From Rubripirellula reticaptiva (GTDB taxonomy: Bacteria > Planctomycetota > Planctomycetia > Pirellulales > Pirellulaceae), in the NCBI RefSeq assembly GCF_007860175.1, contig NZ_SJPX01000001.1, positions 1,116,001 to 1,180,000 on the forward strand: 64,000 nucleotides of DNA, in the 5' to 3' direction. This document shows, one piece after another, positions 43,885 to 52,403 of this stretch. Positions within the stretch are counted from its first letter, which is position 1. Each line of letters begins with the position of its first letter. Below the pieces are notes generated by a model. The model had not been told where the DNA came from and ran no database searches. It saw only the letters and a list, made by a program, of their open reading frames with translations. Made by a program: the position numbers and the translations under genes.

Positions 43885-43955
43885 GTGCGAACTGCTTTGC
43901 AGTTCATTACCCGTCAGCGGAGTCGCGTGGCCACTTCGGGTTGCCCAAGTTAGGA
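43885..43955 (-). repeat. Intergenic repeat, copy B (inverted)
   Basis: The reverse complement matches copy A at 37785-37850 along its whole length with about 80 percent identity by eye and one single-base gap near the start. It lies between the oxoprolinase stop codon and the start of the PSD1 gene. Confidence 0.8.
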
Positions 43956-43962
43956 ACACTGG

Positions 43963-46900
43963 TTAGCCGAATCCGCCGCCGCCGGGCGTTTCGATGATCA
44001 GTCGATCGCCGGCTTTGACTGCGGTGGTTGTGGTGGCGGGTAGTTCGGTGGTGACGCCGTCCGATAACAATGTGTTGCGGCCCGACATGCCAGCGCCGCC
44101 GCCGGCGATTCCGTAGGGGCGTGTCGTTCGGCGACTGGTCAAAAGGCTCAGTGTTAGCGGTTTAAGAAACTCGAATTCTCGTACGATTCCGTCGCCTCCG
44201 CGATGGCGTCCGTGTCCTCCACTGCCTCGCCGGATCGCGAATCGGCGAATGCGGACTGGCAAACGAGACTCGGCCATTTCGGGGTCTGTGATCCTTGTGT
44301 TGGTCATGTGGGTGTGCACCGCATCGGCGCCGTCGGCGTCTGCGGTGGCGCCGCTGCCGCCACCAATCGTTTCGTAGTAACCGAACGTTTTATCCCCGAA
44401 GATCACGTTGTTCATGGTGCCTTGCGACGCCGCCACGGTGCCGATCGCACCCAGTAGAACGTCAACGATTCGTTGGCTGGTTTCGACATTTCCCGCCACC
44501 ACGGCGGCACATTTTGCCGGATCGGGATTGGCCGGCGGATCCAATAGTCCAGGATCGATCCGCAGGTCCACGTCGCGCAGCACGCCCTCGCAAAGTGGCA
44601 GATTCGACTGTGACACGCAGCGCAGTACGTAAAGGGTTGCCGCAGTCGTAATTGCTGGTGTTGCGTTGAAACCGAAGCGATGCACCGGAGAAGTCGTGAA
44701 GTGGATCGACAATCGTGCCCCGATCCTTTGGATGCGGACGGCAATCGATGTGCCGTCGTCCAAGGTGTCGCTGAACTCCATCGGATCGGTCGACAAACCC
44801 GCAATCCAGCGGTGCATCGAGTCGCCGGCTAGATCCAGGATTTGCCCCATCAAATCGTTCACAATCGACGCAGAATGCGTTGCCGCCAATTCTCGCAGCG
44901 CCGCCGCGCCGTGCATTCCGGCGGCCTGAGCAGCAGCGATGTCGGCAAGGTTCTCGTGAACGCTTCGCGATGGGAATTGCCCCGACTGAAGCAGCAATCT
45001 CAGTTCGTCGCGCCGCGAAACGTTGCCGCGAACAAGCGGGAAATCGCGGATCAGGACGCCTTCTTCGGCGAGTGACTGAGCGTCGGGCGGCATCGAGCCG
45101 GGCGTACGTCCACCGATTTCGGCGTGGTGTGCTCGCGACGCGACAAAAAAGTCGGGTTTGGCGTCGCGGGCCAAAGCGTCGCAAAAGACTGGCGTCACCA
45201 ACGTCACGTCCGGTAAGTGCGATCCGCCGGCGAATGGATCGTTGCTTAGGTACGCATCGCCCGCCGACATGGTCGGAAACACGTTCATCATGTGACGTAC
45301 CGTGTGGCCCATGGCACCTAGATGCACCGGAACGTGCGGCGCGTTGGCGATCAACGATCCGTCGCCACGAAAGACGGCACAACTGTAATCGAGTCGTTCC
45401 TTGACGTTGACGCTAAAGGATGTCCGCCGCAGGACTTCGCCCATGGCATCGGCAATCCCTTGTAACCGGCGAGCGATGACTTCGATCAAGACAGGATCGG
45501 TATCGAGCGTGCCCCGCGATTTGTTGGTTGCATCCGCCATCGTTGAAGTTGCTGCGGTCTTGGTTTGGACGGGTGCCAGTTCGACCACGCCCCCATCCAA
45601 CACCTTCGCTCGCCAACCCGGTTCGACAAGCAACGTCGAGTGGTCGCCGACGATCATCGCCGGTGCATCGATGTCATCACCCGTTTGTAGGCCAACGCGA
45701 TCAATCAGTTTGGCCTCGATCATTTCTCCATCATGCCAGATCGACGTTGTGGTCGTCGGGGCCGGACTAGCCGAAGCGATCGTCGTGTTCGAGTCGTTGA
45801 CCGGATGATGGATGGTCGCTTCGCCGCGGACCGCGACTAGTTCGATCGAACGGCCGGGTTGGTGGTATCCAAACGTGGATTGGTGGGAACCGATGAATCG
45901 ATCAGCGATAGATTCGACCGGTTGCAGCGAGATGGTCAGTGAAGCGTCGGTACCTTGGTACCGAACGTCGCACTCAAAGTTGTGGTTGATTTCTGAGTCG
46001 TTCGTTGAGCTGGTTTCCGACGCCAGCATCTGGCTGGTTTCATCCTGCAAGTCAGCTATCATTGTTTTGAATTCGGTGACAGTGATGTCGCTCAGTGGCC
46101 GATAAATGCCGCGAGCAACGACACGGCCAATATTGGCCAATCCCATTCCCAAAGCGCTCAGCATGCCCGCGTCAGGGTGATCCAAAATGCGTTTCATGCC
46201 CAGTGCGGTTGCAACGCGGCAAAGGTGTTGTCCCGAGGCACCGCCAAATCCGACCAGTGCCATCTCGCGAACGTCGACGCCTTGGGCGGTGCTGACCGTG
46301 CGGACGGCCTCGGCCATGTGAGTGATCGCAATCCGCAGGAATCCCTCGGCGAGTTTCTCGGTGCATGTGAATGCACCGGAGTTTATTCGCTCGGCGATGG
46401 ATTGGATTCTGCGCTGCGATGCCTCGCGATCAAGGGCGAATGGGAACCGGCTTTCTGGGATTCGGCCCAACAACAGATTGACATCCGTGACGGTCAGTGG
46501 CCCGCCACGACCATAGCAAGCGGGGCCCGGATCGGCGCCAGCGCTGGCGGGGCCGACCGTCAAACGTCCGTCGACATAGTCACAAATGGAACCGCCACCG
46601 GCAGCGACGGTTTCGATATCCATCATCGGCGTCATCACGCGAATGCCGGCAACACGCGACTCTTGGCGGCGTCCAACGGTGCCTTCAAATCGGCTGACAT
46701 CGGTGCTGGTGCCGCCCATGTCGATACCGATCGCACGATCGGCCCCACAAAATCGGGCGACATTGGCGAGTGCGACGACACCACCGGCAGGCCCAGACAG
46801 GATGCTGTCGCGACCGCGAAAATCAGCGGGGGAAACGAGATTCCCGTTGCTGGTCATCAATCGGAAGCGGCAATTCGATTCGCCACCGAATTGGGCCCAA

Positions 46901-47805
46901 ACATTTGCGGCGTATCCAGCCAGGATCGGATTCAGGTACGCATCGAGCGTCGTCGTTTCGGCTCGCGAGACCAACTTGATCAGCGGCGCCACTTCGCTGG
47001 AACGACTGATATGGGTGAACCCCGCTTGGCGTGCCAAGTCCTCAGCAATTCGCTCGTGGGCATCGTTGACATGAGCATGCATCAAAGAGATTGCGATCGA
47101 CTCGATGCCGTCGCCGCGAAGTGCGATCAAGTCTTGACGTAGTTGATCGATGTTGATTGGCGTCAGGACGTTGCCATCGTGGTCGAGTCGTTCGCTAACT
47201 TCGACGACGGATTCGGTCAGCGGTTTTGGTTTGACGATCGCGAGCGCGAACAGATCAGGCCGATCTTGCTGGCCGATCCTGAGGATGTCGCCAAAGCCAG
47301 TCGTGACCAGAAGCGCAGTCTTGGCACCACGCCGCGTCAATAGCGCGTTGGTGCCGCGTGTGGTCCCCAGTCGAACGTCGAGATTCGGCAGGCCCTGGTC
47401 GAGTGGGACGCCAAGCAGGATTCGTGCGGCAAGCACTGGTGATTCGAGTCGGGCATCAATGCAAAGCGACGTGCCCGTTTTAATCTCGGCGTCGCTGTTG
47501 GCGTCGTTGTTAGCGGCTTTACTGCGCGACAGCACGATGGTGCGGTCCGTCTGCCGTATGACGGTTCCGATCGGCGTGAGTGCGCCATCAGCGCCCACGA
47601 TCGACACGTCGGCAGAAATCCAGAAGCCTTGAACTTCGGCGGCGGGGAACGCATCGAGTGTTAGCGAACGGTCGGCTGAAACGTCGATCACTCGCGCGTA
47701 GACGGCACCCGAACTGAGCACTTTGGTGGCTCGGCGTTGATTGCCATCGACGACGAAACAGTCCGTAAACGTTCCGCCAACATCGGCCCACACAGAAACA
47801 GTCAT
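43963..47805 (-). CDS. Fused HyuA-HyuB hydantoinase/5-oxoprolinase
   Basis: ATP-dependent cyclic-amide hydrolase of 1280 residues. The HyuA part (1-690) starts WADVGGTFTDCFVV, the ATP-binding motif of the family, and contains IGIDMGGTSTDVSRFEGTV and AVRTVSTAQGVDVREMALVG. The HyuB part (about 715-1280) has DPVLIEVIARRLQGIADAM, VPVHLGAMGHTVRHMM, DAYLSNDPFAGGSHLPDVT and the C-terminal RGSGGHGRHRGGDGIVREFE. Fusion into one chain resembles 5-oxoprolinase of eukaryotes and many bacteria, so pyroglutamate from glutathione or peptide turnover is the likely substrate, though hydantoins are possible. The gene ends in GGGGFG. It is 34 bases downstream of trkA on the same strand. Confidence 0.93.
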   Translation of the reverse strand: MTVSVWADVGGTFTDCFVVDGNQRRATKVLSSGAVYARVIDVSADRSLTLDAFPAAEVQGFWISADVSIVGADGALTPIGTVIRQTDRTIVLSRSKAANNDANSDAEIKTGTSLCIDARLESPVLAARILLGVPLDQGLPNLDVRLGTTRGTNALLTRRGAKTALLVTTGFGDILRIGQQDRPDLFALAIVKPKPLTESVVEVSERLDHDGNVLTPINIDQLRQDLIALRGDGIESIAISLMHAHVNDAHERIAEDLARQAGFTHISRSSEVAPLIKLVSRAETTTLDAYLNPILAGYAANVWAQFGGESNCRFRLMTSNGNLVSPADFRGRDSILSGPAGGVVALANVARFCGADRAIGIDMGGTSTDVSRFEGTVGRRQESRVAGIRVMTPMMDIETVAAGGGSICDYVDGRLTVGPASAGADPGPACYGRGGPLTVTDVNLLLGRIPESRFPFALDREASQRRIQSIAERINSGAFTCTEKLAEGFLRIAITHMAEAVRTVSTAQGVDVREMALVGFGGASGQHLCRVATALGMKRILDHPDAGMLSALGMGLANIGRVVARGIYRPLSDITVTEFKTMIADLQDETSQMLASETSSTNDSEINHNFECDVRYQGTDASLTISLQPVESIADRFIGSHQSTFGYHQPGRSIELVAVRGEATIHHPVNDSNTTIASASPAPTTTTSIWHDGEMIEAKLIDRVGLQTGDDIDAPAMIVGDHSTLLVEPGWRAKVLDGGVVELAPVQTKTAATSTMADATNKSRGTLDTDPVLIEVIARRLQGIADAMGEVLRRTSFSVNVKERLDYSCAVFRGDGSLIANAPHVPVHLGAMGHTVRHMMNVFPTMSAGDAYLSNDPFAGGSHLPDVTLVTPVFCDALARDAKPDFFVASRAHHAEIGGRTPGSMPPDAQSLAEEGVLIRDFPLVRGNVSRRDELRLLLQSGQFPSRSVHENLADIAAAQAAGMHGAAALRELAATHSASIVNDLMGQILDLAGDSMHRWIAGLSTDPMEFSDTLDDGTSIAVRIQRIGARLSIHFTTSPVHRFGFNATPAITTAATLYVLRCVSQSNLPLCEGVLRDVDLRIDPGLLDPPANPDPAKCAAVVAGNVETSQRIVDVLLGAIGTVAASQGTMNNVIFGDKTFGYYETIGGGSGATADADGADAVHTHMTNTRITDPEMAESRLPVRIRRFAIRRGSGGHGRHRGGDGIVREFEFLKPLTLSLLTSRRTTRPYGIAGGGAGMSGRNTLLSDGVTTELPATTTTAVKAGDRLIIETPGGGGFG

Positions 47806-47839
47806 GGCGTTGGGACAGTCATCGCGTTTTGGATGGACG

Positions 47840-49186
47840 TTAGGAAGGATTGAACAATTGCAGGCTGTCGTCGGTCGCGGCCTGGTCGATCAACGCAACC
47901 ACGACGTCACCGGTCTTTAACTGATCGGACGCCGTTGGGACGCGAACAAATCCATCACGATGGATCGCGGCGATCAAGCATTTTCCGGCCAGCGGTAGTT
48001 CAGCCAAGCTGGCCTGTGTGACTCGTGACCCCTCGGTGACTTCCAGTTCAAAAACGCCGATCGTTCCGTTGGGCAATCGAGTTTGGCTGATAATCGCGCC
48101 TTCGTTCAGAAAGCCCATGATTTGACGCGCTGCAACGTCACGTTCCGACACCGCGCGGTCGATTCCTAGCTTTCCGACGACGTTGGCGTAGTCAGGGCGA
48201 CCAACCACACACATCACTCGTGCTGCACCTAGTTCGCGAGCCTCGACGCCCGCCATGATGTTACTCTCGTCGCTGCCGGTGCAGGCGACAAAGTAATCGA
48301 CCTTGCCGGCGCCTTCGTCTTCCATGATGCTGCGGCGGTTCGCGTTGGCATGGACGACGGTCACGTTGGGCAGAATCTTTGCGATATGGCTGCAACGATC
48401 AGGGTCACGTTCCAGCATGACGATGCGATAGTCACGGCGGCTAAGTGAATCAGCCAGGTGGTAGCCCGTTTCGCCACCGCCCGCGATCATGACTCTTTGC
48501 TTGGCTTTATCTTCGGTCTTGCTAACGAAGATTTCGCGAGTCTTGGCGACGGTGTCGGGTGTGCCGATCAAGCTAACACGGTCGCCGGCATGAATTTCGT
48601 CTTCACCGCTGGCGATCCACATGCGTCCGTCGCGCGAGATCGAGCCGATGCGGATCGACGCGGGAAGTTTGAGGTCTCGCAGTTTGTGGTCGACCGCGCT
48701 GCTCTTGGAATTGACTTCTAGTTCGTAGACTTCCAACTGACCTCGCGCGAAGTGTTCCAGCGGTATCGCGTCGGGGTTGCGAATCGCGCGGGCGAGTTCG
48801 AATGCGGAAAGTTGTTCAAGACTCAGCAGGCTGTCGATGTTGAAGTGACGTTGGTAATCAAATGTTGAAAGGTCTCGGAATGCGGGCGCGTATACTCGAG
48901 CGATACTGCGCCGGGCGCCAAGAGCTTTGGACATGCTGGCCGCGACGATGTTGACTTCGTCGTCGCCGGTCACTGCCAAGACCATGTCGGCGGCGCAAAC
49001 ATCAGCTTGAAATAGCACGGTGCTTCGAGAGGCGCTGCCCTCGATAGCTCGCACATCCAATTCGCTGTTGATGCGGCGAACGTTTTCGGGGTTGTGATCG
49101 ACAACGGTCACGCTGTGTCGTTGCCGACAAAGCATGTCGGCGACCCAGCGTCCGACGGTTCCTGCACCAAGAGTCAATACTCGCAT
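47840..49186 (-). CDS. trkA: Trk potassium uptake system NAD-binding protein TrkA
   Basis: 448 residues with duplicated layout: RCK-N1 (LGAGTVGRWVADML, residues 6-19), RCK-C1 (about 140-220), RCK-N2 (IAGGGETGYHLADSLS, about 233) and RCK-C2 (about 370-448). Each RCK-N has a Rossmann fold for NAD(H). TrkA is the cytoplasmic regulator of the K+ channel TrkH/TrkG, whose gene is not in the window. It precedes the oxoprolinase gene by 34 bases on the same strand, though no functional link is evident. The open frame starts at ATG 49186. Confidence 0.94.
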   Translation of the reverse strand: MRVLTLGAGTVGRWVADMLCRQRHSVTVVDHNPENVRRINSELDVRAIEGSASRSTVLFQADVCAADMVLAVTGDDEVNIVAASMSKALGARRSIARVYAPAFRDLSTFDYQRHFNIDSLLSLEQLSAFELARAIRNPDAIPLEHFARGQLEVYELEVNSKSSAVDHKLRDLKLPASIRIGSISRDGRMWIASGEDEIHAGDRVSLIGTPDTVAKTREIFVSKTEDKAKQRVMIAGGGETGYHLADSLSRRDYRIVMLERDPDRCSHIAKILPNVTVVHANANRRSIMEDEGAGKVDYFVACTGSDESNIMAGVEARELGAARVMCVVGRPDYANVVGKLGIDRAVSERDVAARQIMGFLNEGAIISQTRLPNGTIGVFELEVTEGSRVTQASLAELPLAGKCLIAAIHRDGFVRVPTASDQLKTGDVVVALIDQAATDDSLQLFNPS

Positions 49187-49270
49187 GAATTTATCGCACG
49201 TCGAAGCCGATCAATCGATCGACAAAAGGGAAAGTGATGGGTTGGCCAGAATTGGCGATCGATCGACCAA

Positions 49271-49462
49271 TCAAGCAAGCCAGTCGAGCACACATAAAAC
49301 GGCGAAGATGATCGCCATGAACCCAGTGATCCATCGCCCTGTCTGAAAGGCGTGACGCAGCACCAGCGACGTGTCTTCATGACGCGTGCCACCGAACACC
49401 AACGAGATCGCAATGATCAGCGGCACGTAATACAGAAGATACGACGGAGCGATGGAGAGCAT
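49271..49462 (-). CDS. Small two-helix membrane protein
   Basis: 63 residues with two hydrophobic stretches (YLLYYVPLIIAISLVFG and ITGFMAIIFAVLCVLDWLA) joined by a short polar loop (GTRHEDTSLVLRHAFQTGR). No family is recognised. It sits between trkA and the DUF6677-like gene on the same strand and might belong to one transcript with either. Confidence 0.6.
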   Translation of the reverse strand: MLSIAPSYLLYYVPLIIAISLVFGGTRHEDTSLVLRHAFQTGRWITGFMAIIFAVLCVLDWLA

Positions 49463-49544
49463 GGAAGGTTGGTTTCGAAAGTATTGTTGGGTTGAGATGA
49501 AAGAGCGACGAAATCAGTCTTGGCAAAGTTGTCGTCTCGCGGCT

Positions 49545-50141
49545 TCAAGCTTCCGCCGTTTCGGTTGCCGCGACATCTGATTTTTCGTCATCTTTCTTTC
49601 GTCCACTGATCGGGATCGCAAGCGGTCCACCATAGGCATCGTAGATCACCAGAATATTCAACAACCCAGCGATCACGGTGTACCACGTGCCAAGCTCATA
49701 GCCTGCGCCGCGACGTGCGTACCAAGCTGATACCTCGTCGGCTTCGCTTTCGATGACGGGTCGAAACGGCGGAGCCATGAATCCGCCCCACAACGGTTTG
49801 TAAGCTGGCGACGTTCGGCCACTGGCAGTGGCCTTCCGCATCATATTGCCTTGGACCAAGGCCGGCAGAGCTGCCGCACCGACACCTGCTTGTAAGAAAT
49901 AGTGCCAGCGTTTGTCGCCCGTTTCCCACGATGCATAGACAACGTGACCGCCGCCAAGGGCAAAGCCAAGGATCCACGCCGACATGATGCAGACAAAGAA
50001 GAGGCATCCTTTGGTGGTGCGGCCTTGGTACAGGTGGCCGGCACCAGGGACAAGCCACGCCAGAAATGCGGCTAGCGGTCGGTTGCGCAGATTCACCTCC
50101 TGCCCGTCGACTGCGATTGTATTTTGCGGGTCCGTTGGCAT
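49545..50141 (-). CDS. DUF6677-like membrane protein
   Basis: 198 residues. After a polar N-terminus comes AAFLAWLVPGAGHLYQGRTTKG, a block seen in planctomycete DUF6677 proteins and in TM2-type membrane proteins. Three or four further hydrophobic segments follow (GCLFFVCIMSAWILGFALGG and a C-terminal GTWYTVIAGLLNILVIYDAY). The tail is polar (KKDDEKSDVAATETAEA). Function unknown. Family assignment rests on one block and is tentative. Confidence 0.68.
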   Translation of the reverse strand: MPTDPQNTIAVDGQEVNLRNRPLAAFLAWLVPGAGHLYQGRTTKGCLFFVCIMSAWILGFALGGGHVVYASWETGDKRWHYFLQAGVGAAALPALVQGNMMRKATASGRTSPAYKPLWGGFMAPPFRPVIESEADEVSAWYARRGAGYELGTWYTVIAGLLNILVIYDAYGGPLAIPISGRKKDDEKSDVAATETAEA

Positions 50142-50476
50142 CTGGATTCTTTGTGCGTACTTGTCGAGATCGGGTCAATGAAAACATCACGCCGTTGACA
50201 TTGGGTCGAAGACTTCGGGTCATGGCTGCCGCTCATTGTGAGCCAAAGCGTTCCAGGGCGGTAGGTGAATGTTCTTGGCATTCTTCGTTGATCGGCGGCG
50301 ATTCTTGGTTTGAAGGGTATTTGCTGCCTCGATTTCAGGGTTGGTTTTTCTTTGTCTTAACTGATCAGTGCTTCGATTGGCCGGTGTTTCTATTGACCTA
50401 GACGCAACGGATTTCTTAAACGGGAACTACGGCCGACTCAAACCCAACCCTACCCATCCTCAGTAGCAGCTTTCTG
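50142..50476. other. Intergenic region between divergent genes
   Basis: No gene, RNA or hairpin recognised. It must contain the promoters of the DUF6677-like gene and of the lipoprotein gene. Confidence 0.45.
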
Positions 50477-51109
50477 ATGTCACAAAAGAAGCACCTGTCA
50501 TTTCCATTTGCATCCTCGGTATCGCTTGCGTCACCCACTTTCAGGTCATCGTGCCTGGCAGCCCTGGTGATCGCATGTGTCGCCGGTTGCGGTTCGAAAG
50601 ACAGTGAAATGGCCGCTAATTCGTCGAATCAATCGAGTTTGTCGGCAGCATCGATAGCCGAAAATTCCGAAAACGTTGCAGCGCCGGCGGACGTGGTCAG
50701 CCAATATCTGGACCTGGTTCGGCGTGGCGGTGCAGATACGGGCGCTGGGTCGTTGTTAACGACGCGTGCCCAGGCCGAATTGAAGCGAATCGGGATCGCA
50801 GTTACTCCGATTGGATCGCCCAATGCAAAGTTCACCGTCACCCGCTCGGAAGCTTTCCCAGAACAGCCCAATTCGATGCTCGTCCACACCATCTGGACCG
50901 AGCCGGGTGCAGACGGAACCACAACGAATACCGAAGTGGTTTGGGCACTCGAGCGAGAATCGGTGGGCTGGCGGATCTCTGGATTGGCGATGGACCAAGG
51001 AGGCTCGGAAGGCCCTCAATTCATCGACTTCGAAAATGGTGCTCGAATGGCCCAATTGATGAACGAAGTCTCGCCGCAACCCGAGTCTCAACAAGCCATC
51101 GCTCGATAG
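50477..51109 (+). CDS. Predicted lipoprotein of unknown function
   Basis: 210 residues. The N-terminus carries a hydrophobic stretch ending in ALVIACVAGC, a lipobox, with the acylated Cys at about residue 38. The mature part is Ser/Asn-rich at first and then contains VSQYLDLVRRGGADTGAGSLL and EVVWALERESVGWRISGLAMD, which read like a short cystatin/NTF2-like or DUF4878-like fold. No motif supports a specific function. No ribosome-binding site was obvious before ATG 50477. Confidence 0.7.
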   Translation: MSQKKHLSFPFASSVSLASPTFRSSCLAALVIACVAGCGSKDSEMAANSSNQSSLSAASIAENSENVAAPADVVSQYLDLVRRGGADTGAGSLLTTRAQAELKRIGIAVTPIGSPNAKFTVTRSEAFPEQPNSMLVHTIWTEPGADGTTTNTEVVWALERESVGWRISGLAMDQGGSEGPQFIDFENGARMAQLMNEVSPQPESQQAIAR

Positions 51110-51633
51110 AACGCTGAAATCCGCTGCAAAGCGTACCAAGCAAATTGCTCGGCGATCTGGCCCCGATGACCCCGATCGTCCGGCTCTCGGGATGCCGGGG
51201 AAGTCATGGACGCCCGCGATTTTACGTCATTGTGCGAAATATCAGGCGCATTGGTTGTACCACGATGACGCACCGGCGACAGGCAGCCCTTTTGGGTGGT
51301 TTGGTTGTCGTTTTGCCGTAAATTTCGGTGTTTTTTTCGTTCCCGGTTGCGTTTTGGAACTGCGGCGGTGACCTGTCGGTGGCAATTTGGGTCGATTGCC
51401 TCGTTTGAGCCGATTGACACTTTCATGTCCGCGGCTACTGTAACAACGAATCGAACTGGCTGCATATTCAGCCTAGGCTGCGCATTTTGTGCTGCCGCCG
51501 GTTTTTTGAGAGAGACCGAGCGACGGTCGGCGTGTTGTCGACGGCTTGGTCAGGAGTCCGAGGGTTTGGACTTCTTCAACTTGATGTGCGAATTCGGATC
51601 GCACCAAACACTCCGAAATCTTGGGAGAATTCT
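51110..51633. other. Long leader region upstream of the Cys-rich repeat protein
   Basis: No gene seen. A TTGACA at 51414-51419 may be a -35 box, with a poor TACTGT 16 bases later. If so, the transcript leader of the Cys-rich gene would be about 190 bases long. No riboswitch-like fold was recognised. Confidence 0.35.
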
Positions 51634-52314
51634 ATGAATCGGACTGTGGTGAGCGGCGTTGCCGCATTCGCACTTTTGATCGGTGCGGCCTCGAACATGA
51701 ACACGGTTGAAGCAGGTTGCTGTAACGGCGGATTGTTTGCCAAGCTGCATTCGAAAAAGTGCAGCGGCGGATTGTTCTCGCGTCTGAAAGCAAAGCATGC
51801 TTCGGATTGCTGTGCACCGGCTCCTGTTGCCGACACTTGCTGTGCACCAGCACCCGTTGCTGAGCCTTGCTGCGCTCCAGCACCTGTTGCTGAACCTTGC
51901 TGTGCTCCAGCACCTGTTGCTGAACCTTGCTGCGGTGGCGTTGTCGAAGCGGCTCCAATGATGGAAGCTGCTCCTTGCTGTGGTGGTGGCGAAGTCATGA
52001 TGGGCGACGTTGTCAGTGACCAAGGTATGATCGTCGACGACAGCAGCCAAGGTTACGATCTGGCACCGGGCGAGCAACTCGTCCCAGGCAGCGTTCAAAC
52101 GATCTCGGAAGGTGGCGCTGCTGAAGCCGCTCCTGCCGCTGAAGCTGCTCCCGAAGCAGCGCCAGTTCCAGTTGCTGATCCTGCACCTGCAGCAGAAGCA
52201 CCTGCAGCAGAAGCACCCGCAGCAGAAGCACCGGCCAGCAGCAGCGATGCTGTTGAAGCCGTCGAAGAAGCTGCACCGCCAGCTCCGCAACCCGACGCTT
52301 CGACCGATGCGTGA
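51634..52314 (+). CDS. Exported Cys-rich protein with CCAPAPVAEP repeats
   Basis: 226 residues from ATG 51634, which follows GGGAG at 51623-51627. Upstream in-frame extension to 51487 has no such site. A signal peptide (VVSGVAAFALLIGAASNMNTVEA) precedes mature GCC. Two GGLF(A/S)(K/R)L units follow, then four copies of CC-APAPVA-(D/E)(T/P) at residues 59-100, then CCGGV and CCGGGE. The C-terminal half is an acidic Ala/Pro/Glu tail with repeated APAAE. Eight or more paired Cys suggest metal binding or inter-chain disulfides in the envelope. No catalytic motif. Ends at the terminator at 52364. Confidence 0.78.
   Translation: MNRTVVSGVAAFALLIGAASNMNTVEAGCCNGGLFAKLHSKKCSGGLFSRLKAKHASDCCAPAPVADTCCAPAPVAEPCCAPAPVAEPCCAPAPVAEPCCGGVVEAAPMMEAAPCCGGGEVMMGDVVSDQGMIVDDSSQGYDLAPGEQLVPGSVQTISEGGAAEAAPAAEAAPEAAPVPVADPAPAAEAPAAEAPAAEAPASSSDAVEAVEEAAPPAPQPDASTDA
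51808..51933 (+). repeat. 30-bp tandem repeat encoding CCAPAPVAEP
   Basis: Four in-frame units, each beginning TGCTGTGCACCAGCACC or a close variant, with third-base changes only at most positions. Confidence 0.85.
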
Positions 52315-52363
52315 TCTTGTTGCGATCAAACTTTGATCGCATCTCAAGAATGATTTAAAACGA

Positions 52364-52403
52364 GAAACCTCGCCGGTCACTAGATCGGCGAGGTTTCTTT
52401 TTT
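52364..52403 (+). terminator. Terminator of the Cys-rich gene, embedded in the 3' end of the opposite gene
   Basis: GAAACCTCGCCG (52364-52375) pairs perfectly with CGGCGAGGTTTC (52386-52397), and T residues follow to 52403. The loop contains the stop codon of the minus-strand gene (52380-52382), and the right arm encodes its last residues. Confidence 0.87.

Noticed and set aside
51550-52380. A 276-residue minus-strand open frame opposite the Cys-rich gene
   Set aside because: It is Cys/Arg/Phe-rich with no signal or motif, and stays open because the sense gene is made of GC-rich repeats. The plus-strand gene has the ribosome-binding site and signal peptide.
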